A stretch of 43,550 bases of DNA from Bryobacterales bacterium (GTDB taxonomy: Bacteria > Acidobacteriota > Terriglobia > Bryobacterales > Bryobacteraceae), in assembly GCA_003164035.1 (NCBI GenBank), contig PLRS01000123.1, positions 1 to 43,550 on the forward strand, given 5' to 3'. The notes beneath the pieces are model-generated. The model was not told the origin of the DNA. It worked only from the letters and a program-made list of their open reading frames with translations, and did not search any database. Of the stretch, positions 34,468 to 43,470 are shown piece after piece (the stretch's first letter is position 1; every line of letters starts with the position of its first letter). Made by a program: the position numbers and the translations under genes.

Positions 34468-36363
34468 ATGCAAAAACCGATCCTGTGTGTCTTCCTCGCC
34501 GCGCTGACGGGCGTTGGCCCCGAGGGCGCCGCCTTCGCACAGCAACAGCCGGGCGGCGCGGCCATGCCCCAGCCCGCTCCGGTCCGGGCCGGCCTGATAC
34601 CGCCGCGCGCCGGCCACCCTCTCAGCTTCGCCAATACCCGCCATATTCAGGACCTGATCCGCGCCGGAACGCTCTATTTAACGGTTCAGGATGCGCTCGC
34701 GCTCGCCATCGAGAACAACCTGGACGTGGAGCTGGAACGCTACAACCTGGAGGGCGCCCGCACCGAGGTCGCCCGTACCAAGGGCGGCGGAACGGCGCGC
34801 GGCCTCGATTACAGCATCTACGAAGCCCCGCCGGGCGTGGGTGGCCCGCTCAGCCCGCTGGCTGTCAATCCGGCCGCCGGCTCCGCCACCAGCGGCACCT
34901 CCATACCGACGAATGCGCTCGAAGCTGGCGTCCTCGGCGAACCGCTCGATAACTTCTCCATGACCGGCCTGGTTCCGCTATCGAACGGGACGGCCATTCC
35001 CGGCTACGATCCCACTCTCAGCGGCCTGCTGGATTTCTCCCACCAGTCCACGCCCGAACCGTTCTACCAGAGCTATCTCACCAACAACCTGGTCAACAAT
35101 AGCGTGACGGCCAATACGGCGATTACCCAAGGGTTTGGCACTGGGGCCACCGCTTCGGTCAGCTTCGACAACTCGCACAATTCGCTGAACGCGGCGAACA
35201 TCGGCTTCAACCCGTACAGCCTGTCGAGCCTCGGCCTTACCGTCACCCAGCCGCTCGTGCGCGGTTTCGGGCTGAACCTGAACCGCCGCTATATCCGCAT
35301 CGCCGCCAATGAGCAGCGCATCGCCAGCTACCTGTTCGAGAACCAGCTCAACTACACGGTCTACGGCGTGATTCGCCTTTACACCGATTTTGTGGCCCTG
35401 TTCGAAGACGTAAAGGTGAAGCAGGAAACCGTCAAGGCGGCCGAGAAACTGCTGGCCGATACCCAGGCCCAGGTGACCGAGGGCACCCTCGCCCCGGTGG
35501 AGTTGACGCGCGCCAACGCCGAGGTCTATTCCACCCGCCAGGACCTGATCAATTCGCGCGGCCTGTTCGACGAACAGGAAGCCATTCTGCGCCGTGTCCT
35601 CACCCGCGACGAGGATGAACAGCTTCGCGGCACTCACATCCTGCCCACCGACGCCCTGGATATTCCCGCCCAGGACGACGTGCGCCCGATTCAGGACCTG
35701 ATCGCCGACGCCATGGCGGCGCGTCCCGATATCAACCATTCCCGCCTCCAGATGGAGAACTCGCTGATCACCCTCGAGGGCTCGCGCAATGCCACCCGCC
35801 CGGAAGTCGACCTGGTGGGGACGCTGCAGAATAACGGCCTGGCCGGTCCGGCCACCGGCTATCAGCTTCAGCAAGTTTTTGCGGGTGGTTACGGCAGCGC
35901 CCTTTCCCAGGTGCTGGCGCACGATTATCCCACTTACGCAATTGGCGTGCAGGTGACCGTGCCCTTGCGCAACCGCGTGGCCGAGGCCGACCGGGCGCGC
36001 GACGAAGTCCTGGTCAAACAGACGCAGGTGCGCTACAAGCAACTCCAGAACCTGGTGGCCCTGCAGATTGAAGACGCTCTGATCGCCATGCGCCGCTCGC
36101 GCGCATCGTATGAAGCCGCCTCCCAGGCGCGCAAGTACCAGCAGGAATCGCTCGAAGCCGAGCAGGCCCGCTTCGAGGTGGGCGCTTCCACGGCCTTCTT
36201 CGTGATCCAATACGAAAGCCTGTTGGCGCAGGCCGAATCGACCGAAGTCGCCGCCAAGAGTTCCTGGCTGAAAGCAAGGGCCGCGCTGGAATTCGCCACC
36301 GGCCGGCTGCTGAGAGATAACGGGGTGTCGCTGGACGCGGCCCAAAAAGGGACGATCAAATAA
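34468..36363 (+). CDS. TolC family outer-membrane efflux channel
   Basis: 631-residue outer-membrane factor completing the tripartite pump. It has a signal peptide (MQKPILCVFLAALTGVGPEG, cleavage after about AFA). LTVQDALALAIENNLDVELE (about residue 71-90) is the typical first repeat helix. Long coiled-coil regions follow, e.g. TVKAAEKLLADTQAQVTEGT with LAPVELTRANAEVYSTRQDL, and in the second repeat RARDEVLVKQTQVRYKQLQN. It is longer than E. coli TolC because of a Gly/Ser/Asn-rich insert (about residues 110-235) that may form extra surface strands. The gene order pump-adaptor-channel differs from the common adaptor-first order. The stop overlaps the convergent small gene. Confidence 0.92.
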   Translation: MQKPILCVFLAALTGVGPEGAAFAQQQPGGAAMPQPAPVRAGLIPPRAGHPLSFANTRHIQDLIRAGTLYLTVQDALALAIENNLDVELERYNLEGARTEVARTKGGGTARGLDYSIYEAPPGVGGPLSPLAVNPAAGSATSGTSIPTNALEAGVLGEPLDNFSMTGLVPLSNGTAIPGYDPTLSGLLDFSHQSTPEPFYQSYLTNNLVNNSVTANTAITQGFGTGATASVSFDNSHNSLNAANIGFNPYSLSSLGLTVTQPLVRGFGLNLNRRYIRIAANEQRIASYLFENQLNYTVYGVIRLYTDFVALFEDVKVKQETVKAAEKLLADTQAQVTEGTLAPVELTRANAEVYSTRQDLINSRGLFDEQEAILRRVLTRDEDEQLRGTHILPTDALDIPAQDDVRPIQDLIADAMAARPDINHSRLQMENSLITLEGSRNATRPEVDLVGTLQNNGLAGPATGYQLQQVFAGGYGSALSQVLAHDYPTYAIGVQVTVPLRNRVAEADRARDEVLVKQTQVRYKQLQNLVALQIEDALIAMRRSRASYEAASQARKYQQESLEAEQARFEVGASTAFFVIQYESLLAQAESTEVAAKSSWLKARAALEFATGRLLRDNGVSLDAAQKGTIK

Positions 36364-36565
36364 ATCGCAGCGCGAGCCGGCGCCGGACTTCCTCCAGGGG
36401 GACGTCGTCGCCCGGCTCCGCGCGGGCCGCATCGAGCTTGGTTGCGGTATCGGCATCGACGATTTCCCGCTCACCCAGTTCCGCAAGAAACGAGATGGCC
36501 ACCTGTACATCCGTGTCCGGAAGGGCATCCACCAGAGATTGAAGGCGGTCGCGATCGGAGGACAT
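36356..36565 (-). CDS. Small antitoxin-like protein
   Basis: 69-residue cytoplasmic protein. LQSLVDALPDTDVQVAISFL resembles the N-terminal helix of small antitoxins found with RelE/HicA-type toxins. The ending DDVPLEEVRRRLALR is also of that style ('D.PLT.EE...'). No toxin gene is recognised in the 210 bases upstream. Start ATG 36565 has GAGG 2-5 bases upstream. Its stop lies inside the end of the convergent channel gene (8-base overlap). It could be an orphan antitoxin or an unrelated small protein. Confidence 0.5.
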   Translation of the reverse strand: MSSDRDRLQSLVDALPDTDVQVAISFLAELGEREIVDADTATKLDAARAEPGDDVPLEEVRRRLALRFI

Positions 36566-36778
36566 GCCTCAATCATAGCTTCACGGGCAAAGCCCGAGGA
36601 TCGAGTTTCCATGTGGATCCCGGGACAAAACTGGCAATCCGTCGGGGAGCGCCAAAGGTGCTATTGGCTCGGCCGTGACCGGCGTGTTACGGGAGAAATC
36701 CTTCGCGGCGACTGAATTCAGCCCATTCTCCGAGTGGTGCGTGATCCAGACGAATAAGGACGTTTCGGCGTGTTCCCG

Positions 36779-37255
36779 TCAGCCTCGCCGCGCTGCCTTG
36801 ATGGCGGCGCCGTCGATCTTCTTCATCGTCATCATCGCCTCGAAGGCACGCTTTGCCTCGCCGCCACCAGCCGCAAGGGCATCGGTTAGCGCGCGCGGGG
36901 TGATCTGCCAGGAGAGGCCCCAGCGGTCCTTGCACCAACCGCACGCGCTTTCCGTGCCGCCATTGCCAACAATCGCGTTCCAATAACGGTCCGTCTCTTC
37001 CTGATTCTCCGTCGCGATCTGGAAGGAAAAGGCCTCGGTGTGCCTGAACGCCGGGCCGCCGTTGAGACCGAGACAGGGAATGCCCAGGACGGTGAACTCC
37101 ACCGTCAGCACATCGCCCTTCTTGCCGCCCGGATAGTCGCCGGGAGCCTCGTGAACAGCGGTTACTTTACTATCCGGAAAGGTGACGGCGTAGAAGCGCG
37201 CCGCCTCATGCGCGTCTTTGTCGAACCAGAGGCAGATCGTGTTCTTTGGCTTCAT
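36779..37255 (-). CDS. VOC superfamily protein, PhnB-like
   Basis: 158-residue protein of the vicinal oxygen chelate fold, the PhnB/'3-demethylubiquinone-9 3-methyltransferase' domain group (PF06983). It reads KNTICLWFDKDAHEAARFYA (residues about 4-23), FPDSKVTAVHEAPGDYPGGK, LTVEFTVLGIPCLGLNGGPA, FSFQIATENQEETDRYWNAI and GWCKDRWGLSWQITPRAL, the standard blocks in order. These proteins are of uncertain enzymatic function. ATG 37255 is preferred because AAGGAG lies 9 bases upstream and the fold begins at once; a longer frame adds a poor N-tail. Confidence 0.9.
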   Translation of the reverse strand: MKPKNTICLWFDKDAHEAARFYAVTFPDSKVTAVHEAPGDYPGGKKGDVLTVEFTVLGIPCLGLNGGPAFRHTEAFSFQIATENQEETDRYWNAIVGNGGTESACGWCKDRWGLSWQITPRALTDALAAGGGEAKRAFEAMMTMKKIDGAAIKAARRG

Positions 37256-37511
37256 GTTCGCGTGCTCCTTGTTCTCGATCGGGGCGAAGGCCGCGGCCTT
37301 TGCGTCGGTCCGCATCGCTGACCCACCAGTTCATCTGCCGATCTGCCGCGGCCGGCGTCTCAAATTGGCCGCCGCCCGTCCTGCCCTTCTAAATCATATC
37401 GCCGGCAGGGATCGACTTCGGGATCCGAAGCTATAACAGGCCAATTTCCGAATGATCCCGATTCAGGTTCTCGTAGGGGCAGATCACGCAAATGGGCATA
37501 GCCTTTACCGA

Positions 37512-37667
37512 TCATGCCAGGATAGTCGGCTGCTCGGAGGGAGCGGTGAGCGACATTTCGGCGGTCACTCCCGTGAAAGTCGCGGTCACGTCAACTTGCC
37601 CTACCAGGCCCCTATCGCGGAGTGCGCGCCCAAACTCCCAGGACGTCGCCCTCCGGGGAGCCCCCTA
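37512..37667 (-). pseudogene. Possible remnant of a secreted-protein C-terminus
   Basis: In the 532-base gap between the VOC gene and the next plus-strand gene, the reverse strand reads an open stretch with no start. It contains SWEFGRALRDRGLVGQVDVT then ATFTGVTAEMSLTAPSEQP and a TGA at 37512-37514; the upstream limit is a TAG near 37668. The composition is unlike random Arg-rich shadow frames and recalls the last strands of large secreted proteins. No start or signal. The rest of the gap holds nothing I can name. Confidence 0.3.
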
Positions 37668-37787
37668 GCCCGAAAACTGAACCGGGCGCGGAGCTTTATC
37701 CAGCGCTTGCCGCTTGCCGAGCCGCCCCGCTTCGGCCCGATTTTTCGCCGAGATTTTCCGGCGCCTCGCGCCACTGTATCCATAGTC

Positions 37788-38219
37788 ATGAACTGGCTAT
37801 TTCGGTCCCGTCTCCGCCATCCCCTGTTTCCCGCCCTGGCGGTCACCCTCGCCGAGCCTCGCGTCTCGCGTTGCGCGGTCCTGGCCGGCAGGCTCGATGA
37901 ATTGGGCCGCGCGGCGGTTCGCGGTACGCGCGTCTCCCGCTCGGTTTGCGTGCTATGCAACCTCGACGAGCCGCCCTTGCGCAGCGCCGACCGGGCCGCG
38001 CTCTGGGCCTGGTTCCAGGTTCCCATCTACCGCCTCTTGCTCGATCCGGCCGGACGCCTGGCCGGCTACGAGTGCGAAGCGCTGGATGGATTTCACCTGG
38101 ATTCCTCCGTTTTCCGGGCCGAGGTGAGGGTTCGAGGCGCGAGCCTGGAACAGACGCCCTGTCCCTGCGGCCGGCCCGGCCCGCGCCTGGTGGAACGCAC
38201 CGTCAGCGCGGCGGCCTGA
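37788..38219 (+). CDS. Unrecognised small Cys-containing protein
   Basis: 143 residues from ATG 37788. No signal peptide or membrane helix is obvious. Two Cys pairs stand out, CVLC in RSVCVLCNLDEPPL (near residue 64) and CPC in QTPCPCGRPGPRLVE (near 128), which could bind a metal. Between them is an aromatic stretch ALWAWFQVPIYRLLLDPAGR followed by LAGYECEALDGFHL. The frame stays open for another 112 codons upstream, but that part looks non-coding (mixed, low-complexity). No family recognised; no clear ribosome-binding site. Confidence 0.5.
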   Translation: MNWLFRSRLRHPLFPALAVTLAEPRVSRCAVLAGRLDELGRAAVRGTRVSRSVCVLCNLDEPPLRSADRAALWAWFQVPIYRLLLDPAGRLAGYECEALDGFHLDSSVFRAEVRVRGASLEQTPCPCGRPGPRLVERTVSAAA

Positions 38220-38236
38220 CGGGTCGCGAGCGCGGC

Positions 38237-38283
38237 CGGTTTCCCGCCGCTGAATAAAGCGCTGGACGATCGGCGGGAAACCG
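38237..38283. other. 13-bp perfect inverted repeat between orphan gene and lysE-like gene
   Basis: CGGTTTCCCGCCG (38237-38249) pairs with CGGCGGGAAACCG (38271-38283) across a 21-base loop, beginning 17 bases after the preceding stop and 127 bases before the next start. No T-run follows, so it is either a non-canonical terminator stem or a protein-binding site. Confidence 0.6.
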
Positions 38284-38409
38284 ATTACCATCGAACCGTA
38301 ACTGCGTCTTTTTCGGGTTCACCCCAAGCTCGGTATTCATCGGCTTTCATCGGCGGCTCAAATCGTTATTTATATCGATTCTCGGGAAGCGGTCTTTGCC
38401 ACGGCTGCC

Positions 38410-39036
38410 ATGACGCAACTGGGAGCTTTGTGCAAAGGTTTGCTCGCCGGGGTCGCCATCGCCGCCCCGGTTGGCCCGGTGAACGTGCTGTGCCTGCGCC
38501 GAACGTTGTCCAAGGGCTGGAAATCGGGACTGGTTTCGGGCTTCGGCGCGGCCACGGCGGATGCGGTCTATGGCGGCATCGCCGCATTCAGCGTCCGCAT
38601 CGTGATCCGATTTCTCAGCGCCGAAGAAACCCCGATCAAGCTCATCGGCGGGCTGCTGCTGATCGGGCTCGGCATTCGTTATTGGCTGCGGCCGGCCAGC
38701 GGCACGGCCGGCGAGGACGGGTCGAGTGGCCATACCGATTTCGCTTCGGCGTTTCTGTTGAACCTGGCCAACCCCACCACCATCCTCTCGTTTCTCGCCG
38801 TGCTGGCCGCGCTGGGCACCGCGGCACCCAGCGACCGTCCGGTTACAGGTCTGGTGGTGGCCGGCATTTTCCTGGGCTCGATGGCATGGTGGACGTTGCT
38901 GGCGGGAGCGGCCGAGCGCCTACGCGACCGCTTTAACGAGGCGGGCATGCGATGGATGAACCGGGTGGCGGCTTTGGCCATCGGCGCGTTCGGAGTGTTC
39001 ACGTTTGTCTCGGGCTGGCTCAAGAGCCGCGGTTAG
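38410..39036 (+). CDS. LysE/RhtB family amino-acid exporter
   Basis: 208-residue inner-membrane protein of the LysE superfamily. The N-terminal block GLLAGVAIAAPVGPVNVLCL (residues about 9-28) contains the family signature GP.GP. RRTLSKGWKSGLVSGFGAAT and ADAVYGGIAAF follow. The middle has LNLANPTTILSFLAVLAALG (about 114-133), equivalent to the 'NPK' motif region. Six helices fit the length. ATG 38410 begins at the first helix; no strong Shine-Dalgarno is visible. The exported compound is unknown; members export amino acids or small metabolites. Confidence 0.9.
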   Translation: MTQLGALCKGLLAGVAIAAPVGPVNVLCLRRTLSKGWKSGLVSGFGAATADAVYGGIAAFSVRIVIRFLSAEETPIKLIGGLLLIGLGIRYWLRPASGTAGEDGSSGHTDFASAFLLNLANPTTILSFLAVLAALGTAAPSDRPVTGLVVAGIFLGSMAWWTLLAGAAERLRDRFNEAGMRWMNRVAALAIGAFGVFTFVSGWLKSRG

Positions 39037-39129
39037 CGCTTCGTGCCTGCTCTGTCGAGAGCCCGCACTCTCCAGAAACCTTCACGCCGGCGTTTTGCGC
39101 GGCCAAGGGAAAATCACCCGGCCCAGGGG

Positions 39130-39218
39130 GTGGGACAGACGATCGTTTTTCGTCGTCTGTCAGGCTGCTACAGCCCGGCCAGGGGCGACAGACCACAAAA
39201 AACGATGGTCTGTCCCAC
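39130..39218. repeat. Palindromic element, family 2, copy 2
   Basis: 89-bp copy of the element at 21718-21807: GTGGGACAGACGATCG at the left, CGATGGTCTGTCCCAC at the right, with GTCTGTCAGGCTGC conserved inside. It lies in the 256-base gap between the convergent exporter and kinase-pyrophosphorylase genes; the rest of the gap shows no gene. Confidence 0.9.
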
Positions 39219-39292
39219 GGGCTCTGCCAGCGGTCGAAATGCGGCGGAAAGGGCTCAACTCATTTTCCTTGGCTGAGGAGTTCGGAGAGTCA

Positions 39293-42200
39293 TCACGGCT
39301 TTTCCCGCCACGCGCACAACCTCTCGGCGTACGCCGCGCTGCCGTCGCGGAGCCATCCATCCAGTTGGGCGGGCTCTTTCAGTTGCTGTCCGCGCATCCG
39401 GTCCACCGCCACGAAGCGGCAATCCAGCTCGGGCAGGGCGGTCATGTCTCCCCAGAGTTTCTCGAACTGGGCCACGGGAAAGATGTCTTCCTGGCCTTTG
39501 CCCCATCGTTTCTTGACATCTTTCAGCGTGATGTAGGTCGGCATGCGCGCGGCCACGGCGCGCACCGCCTGGTTCACGCGCTCGGCGTCACTAAGCGCCT
39601 CGCGGCTCAAACCGAAACCCGCCAGCAGACGGTCGATATCGATCCAGTAGGTGGCGCTGTTGTAGTAGCGAAGGCGGCTTTCCAGCTCGTCGCTCGGAAG
39701 CGCCAGCCCCTCGATCAAACGCGCGCGGCCGCCCACCCGGGCCAGGCCCCCGCCGCGGTCTTCCAGGTGCCGGGCGATCACCTCGGTCGAGAGTGCCGCG
39801 CCGCTGGCGATGTGGTATCCCAGAATGGCCGGATCGGCATCGGCGGCCACCGTGTCGATATTGTGCGCCATGAGGTAGTTGAGGCGCGGGCGCATTTCGA
39901 GCAGGCGCAGGAGCGTGCCGTTGCGCAGCAGGTTGGGAATCTCGTACCAGTGGCCTACCGGGTGCAGGCACTGCATGGGCAGATTGTCGGTGTAGCCGGC
40001 GCCCTCGCCGGCCGTTTGGGCCCACTCGATCAGCGCCGTGTGCAGGCCCTCGCGCACCTTCTGCGCCTGCTCGTCCAGCAACTGCTGCGGCATCTCCTCC
40101 CAGGCGAACCTCAGGTCGCGCGCCATGGGGATCATGCGCAGGCCGATGCTGCGTCCGGGCGAAAGCAGCACCGGGCCGGGATAGCCGTAGTCGCCCTCCG
40201 CGGCCAGGTTCGCGGCAATGGCTTCATGGGTGAGATAGCTGGTGGTGATGACGTGCGGCAGCGCGGTGCCGCACTCGCGGCTCACCCGCAGGCTCTTGGC
40301 AAGGTGAACCTCGATGAAGTTGCGGTATCGTCCGCCGAGCCGGCAGAATGGGTTCAGAGCCTTCACTACCCCGGCGCCGCGGGTCCACCGCGTGCCCACC
40401 CCTCCCGCCAGCGATACCACCGCCACGCGGCCTTCGGCAAGGGCTTCCAGACCCTCCCCGCGATGGCGATCGTCCACCCGGTCCGCCTCCGCATCCTCGA
40501 TGAGGCTGGTAACGGGGAGGCGGTTTTGGGCCAGGCCAATGCGGCCGGAACGCAGATCCTGGCGGATCTGTTCGTGCTGCAGCCGGTCGAAGCCGTAGCC
40601 GTCGAGCAGCGCCTTGAGCGATCGCGCCTGGCCGTCTTCGGCGTCGCGGCAGGCCGGCAGCAGGTGGTCGAACAAGGTGTGGATCATGCCAGCGTAATCC
40701 GCCTTAGCGCGGCATGCGGCGGTGAAAAGCTCCAGTTCGGCGCGGCGCACCGGCGACAACCGGGACGCTTCCCCGCGAATCAGCGGAGGCACCTGAAGGG
40801 TGTAATAGCCGGCCGGCATCAGGGCGTCCGCGCCGCCGAACAACGCCGCCTCGCTGCCCCGCTCGTTGATGGCGAAGTCGTAGACGACCGGCTCCATCGC
40901 GAAGGGCACGCTCCGCTCCATGCTTCGCCTGGTTTCGCTCATGATGGTCTGCAGGCAGACCTGCGCCTGCTCTTTGCGCTCGGGGCGGAACAGGAATCCC
41001 ATCCCGCCGCCGCTCATGCCTCCCAACATCCAGAAGCCCCAGAAATCGGCGCCGAACTCCTCGCGCGCGCGGCGGATCAGCGTACTTGTGTAGAGATTCC
41101 CGGCCCACGGAACGATGGTCTGGATGGGGCCGTCGAAGTTGCGCTCCAGCGCGGCGCCCAGCGCGCGGATGTCGCCCCGCTCCAGGTGCCCGGCGATCTC
41201 ATCCAGAAGCCCGATCGCCTGCTGGCGGCCGAGCCATTCGGTTTCACTGCGCAGCAGGTACTTCTCGGTGACCATCTCCAGAATGGGACCGACGTCCTGC
41301 GCCATGCCGCCATGGACCAGCACCAGGCTTTGCTGCAGCTTGGCGCGGGTTTCGCGCGAGATCTCGGCGTCCGAGAAAATCTTGTGATCCGGAAGCAGGC
41401 GTCCGCGGCTGATGCCGAACTCGGGGTCGCCTTCGGCGGCGCGCGCGCCGTGGATCAGCTTGATGCCCGGCCACACGCCGCCGGAATCCTGCCAGCCGCC
41501 CCCGCTGCCGCCCAGCCATTCCCCCAAAATCGCGCGCGCGGCCACCAGCCGGCGGTCGTGCTCTTCCATGTCTCCGGTGAGCGAACGGATCTGGCCGGTG
41601 GCGCGCATGCATACCGCGATGACGCAGGCCAGCAGGCTGGTCGAAACCGCCAGCCGCGACCCCCTGGGAATGTCGTTCACCCTGGTGACCACTTCAATCC
41701 CGTAGCCGGACCTTCCCGTCAGCCGCGCCAACAGACCGGCCAGCGGTTCGGTCGACCCCTCGATGCCGGGAGGCACGATGCCGCTGGCGATCACCCCCGC
41801 CTTGACCAGGCCCAGGTAGTCGCGGGGAAAGTCGAAAATCTCGGCGATGGAAGAAACTTCGGCTGACGCGCGCAGGTCGACGCTGGTCAGGCGGATGACG
41901 GGTTGGTCGATCACGCGGAGCCACGCCTCCACTGGCGGCCGGGGCCCGGACTGGGGCGATGGTCGAGATGGCCCGCGGACCGCCAGGTCGATGGATACGT
42001 TGATGACGCGCGCGCCCTCCGGGAAATCCATGCCGAGAAAGAAAATGTCGCTCCATCCGCTGTGCGTCAGGTCCATGCGGACCGGCGTGGCCTCGCGCAG
42101 GATGGGGAAGACCGGATCGCCGCGAAGAAGCTCCGGACGGAGGTGCAGCGGATAGTTGTCGGTGTGGCCGGCGCGGAACATCCACTGGTTGCCGCGTACG

Positions 42201-42610
42201 CTACGGACGCTGCGGCGGACCTGGTCGGCGAGGGTCTGGAAGCCGAGCGCGCGGTAGCTGGCGGCCAGCGCGCTGGAGATGGCGGCGCTCGGGCCTTGTC
42301 CCGCCTGGGCGGCCAGAAAAATCTCGATGGCCTCCTCGAAGCGGCGTTTCAGCAGCTTGTCGAAACCGGCAAAAGGAATCGGCGCCGGCGCGGCGGCCGC
42401 CGAAAGCCGCGGAATGTGAAAGCGATGGATGGCGTAAAGGAAGAACAGCGCGCGCACGCGTTGGTAGAGGTTGTCGCAGCTTCGGCGGAAGTTGTCGAGC
42501 GCGTGGCATTCGCCCAGAAGCTCATCCAGCGTGGCGCCCTGGCAGGCGGCGTCCAGCGGGCAGTCGCGCTCGTTGCCGCTGGCCGTAATCACGCTGGTGA
42601 GGCGGCTCAC
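39293..42610 (-). CDS. GHMP-type sugar kinase fused to UDPGP-type sugar-1-phosphate pyrophosphorylase
   Basis: 1105 residues from GTG 42610, which overlaps the upstream stop (GTGA) and has GGAGG 9 bases before it. Residues about 1-135 are helical ([20 protein letters not shown]). Residues about 140-560 resemble GHMP kinases such as fucokinase or Hdd[54 protein letters not shown] (the ATP loop, normally GLGSS), [18 protein letters not shown] (372-389, catalytic Asp) and [15 protein letters not shown] (527-541). Residues about 726-1020 are UDPGP-like: [20 protein letters not shown] (731-750) and [20 protein letters not shown]. It probably phosphorylates a sugar and then activates it as an NDP-sugar. 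Sugar and nucleotide are unknown. Confidence 0.82.
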   Translation of the reverse strand: MSRLTSVITASGNERDCPLDAACQGATLDELLGECHALDNFRRSCDNLYQRVRALFFLYAIHRFHIPRLSAAAAPAPIPFAGFDKLLKRRFEEAIEIFLAAQAGQGPSAAISSALAASYRALGFQTLADQVRRSVRSVRGNQWMFRAGHTDNYPLHLRPELLRGDPVFPILREATPVRMDLTHSGWSDIFFLGMDFPEGARVINVSIDLAVRGPSRPSPQSGPRPPVEAWLRVIDQPVIRLTSVDLRASAEVSSIAEIFDFPRDYLGLVKAGVIASGIVPPGIEGSTEPLAGLLARLTGRSGYGIEVVTRVNDIPRGSRLAVSTSLLACVIAVCMRATGQIRSLTGDMEEHDRRLVAARAILGEWLGGSGGGWQDSGGVWPGIKLIHGARAAEGDPEFGISRGRLLPDHKIFSDAEISRETRAKLQQSLVLVHGGMAQDVGPILEMVTEKYLLRSETEWLGRQQAIGLLDEIAGHLERGDIRALGAALERNFDGPIQTIVPWAGNLYTSTLIRRAREEFGADFWGFWMLGGMSGGGMGFLFRPERKEQAQVCLQTIMSETRRSMERSVPFAMEPVVYDFAINERGSEAALFGGADALMPAGYYTLQVPPLIRGEASRLSPVRRAELELFTAACRAKADYAGMIHTLFDHLLPACRDAEDGQARSLKALLDGYGFDRLQHEQIRQDLRSGRIGLAQNRLPVTSLIEDAEADRVDDRHRGEGLEALAEGRVAVVSLAGGVGTRWTRGAGVVKALNPFCRLGGRYRNFIEVHLAKSLRVSRECGTALPHVITTSYLTHEAIAANLAAEGDYGYPGPVLLSPGRSIGLRMIPMARDLRFAWEEMPQQLLDEQAQKVREGLHTALIEWAQTAGEGAGYTDNLPMQCLHPVGHWYEIPNLLRNGTLLRLLEMRPRLNYLMAHNIDTVAADADPAILGYHIASGAALSTEVIARHLEDRGGGLARVGGRARLIEGLALPSDELESRLRYYNSATYWIDIDRLLAGFGLSREALSDAERVNQAVRAVAARMPTYITLKDVKKRWGKGQEDIFPVAQFEKLWGDMTALPELDCRFVAVDRMRGQQLKEPAQLDGWLRDGSAAYAERLCAWREKP

Positions 42611-43470
42611 GGGCGCACACCTCCGCCGGCGATTTCGCGATCCGCGAACAGTTCGAGCATCTGCGCCAGCACCTGGGCGCGGTCCGGCCCGTTCAAAGCC
42701 AGCGCGAGCTGGGCAATGAACAACCCGTAGGGGGAACCGAGATCGTAGCGCCGCCCCTCGTCCTCGACGGCCAGGTATTGTTCCCGGCGTGCCAGTTCGG
42801 CCAGCGCGCCGGTAAGCGTCACGGGAGCGTCGGAGGAAGCCGCCAGCAGCCGCCCGAGAATCTCCATCACCGCCGGGGTGAGAACGTGAATTCCGAAAAA
42901 GCAAAGATAGTAGCCGGCCCGAATCCCCGGCACCAGCAGGCGCTGCTCGGCTTCGGTGGGCGTGGGTTTTTCGATCACCGTATCCACCCGGTACAGATCG
43001 CCGCGCGGCTGCACGCGGCGCCCGCCGACCGCCCCGAAGCGCGCCAGCAAACTCTCGCGCGTGGCCTGAACGCCCGAGACCGAGCAGCGCTCCTTGCCGG
43101 CGAGCTCCACCAGCCGCTCCGCCGAGGGCTTCCGGGCCGCGCTGACGTAGAGGTGGTCGCCCACCATGTGCAGAAACGGGTCGGCGCCGGTAAACGAACT
43201 GGCGCAATGAATGGCATGCCCGTAGCCGCGGGGCTCGGGCTGGGGAATAAATCGAACCTGCGAAACGTGCGACCCGGCGGCCTGCGCATAGCGGGATTCA
43301 TTGCCCGGCCAGACGACCACAGCGATTTCCTCGACACCGGCCGCCAGCGACTGCTCGATCAGAATCGAGAGCACCGATTTCTCGGCGCCGTCGCGGTCGA
43401 TGAGGGTCTGAAGAGGCAGCGCGCGCTGACGCCGCGCCGCGGCGGTAATAACGGCTTTCCTGACCAACAA
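42607..43470 (-). CDS. GalU-like nucleotidyltransferase with altered signature loop
   Basis: 287-residue protein with the GalU (UTP:glucose-1-phosphate uridylyltransferase) fold. It opens [20 protein letters not shown] where GalU has the GLGTR loop, so the glycines are replaced but the Arg is kept. Other blocks are conserved: [34 protein letters not shown] (the GHA motif), [22 protein letters not shown] (EKP), and [18 protein letters not shown] at the end. Start TTG 43470 has AGGGAG 5 bases upstream. The stop overlaps the start of the kinase-pyrophosphorylase gene, so both proteins are made together. It may be a partner or regulator, or an active enzyme with a variant loop. Confidence 0.82.
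   Translation of the reverse strand: MLVRKAVITAAARRQRALPLQTLIDRDGAEKSVLSILIEQSLAAGVEEIAVVVWPGNESRYAQAAGSHVSQVRFIPQPEPRGYGHAIHCASSFTGADPFLHMVGDHLYVSAARKPSAERLVELAGKERCSVSGVQATRESLLARFGAVGGRRVQPRGDLYRVDTVIEKPTPTEAEQRLLVPGIRAGYYLCFFGIHVLTPAVMEILGRLLAASSDAPVTLTGALAELARREQYLAVEDEGRRYDLGSPYGLFIAQLALALNGPDRAQVLAQMLELFADREIAGGGVRP

Noticed and set aside
36566-36778. Possible toxin gene upstream of the small antitoxin-like gene
   Set aside because: A short minus-strand stretch (RRNVLIRLDHAPLGEW...) looks faintly coding but has no start of its own and stops after about 30 codons; nothing toxin-like can be supported.
39005-41866. 953-codon open frame on the plus strand opposite the kinase-pyrophosphorylase
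   Set aside because: The minus-strand gene has clear motifs, a GTGA coupling and a good ribosome site; the plus frame is an antisense shadow that also runs through a repeat.
42611-43207. Upstream extension of the kinase-pyrophosphorylase frame to 1304 codons
   Set aside because: This part lies wholly within the GalU-like gene in another frame; the GTG at 42610 with GGAGG upstream is a better start.
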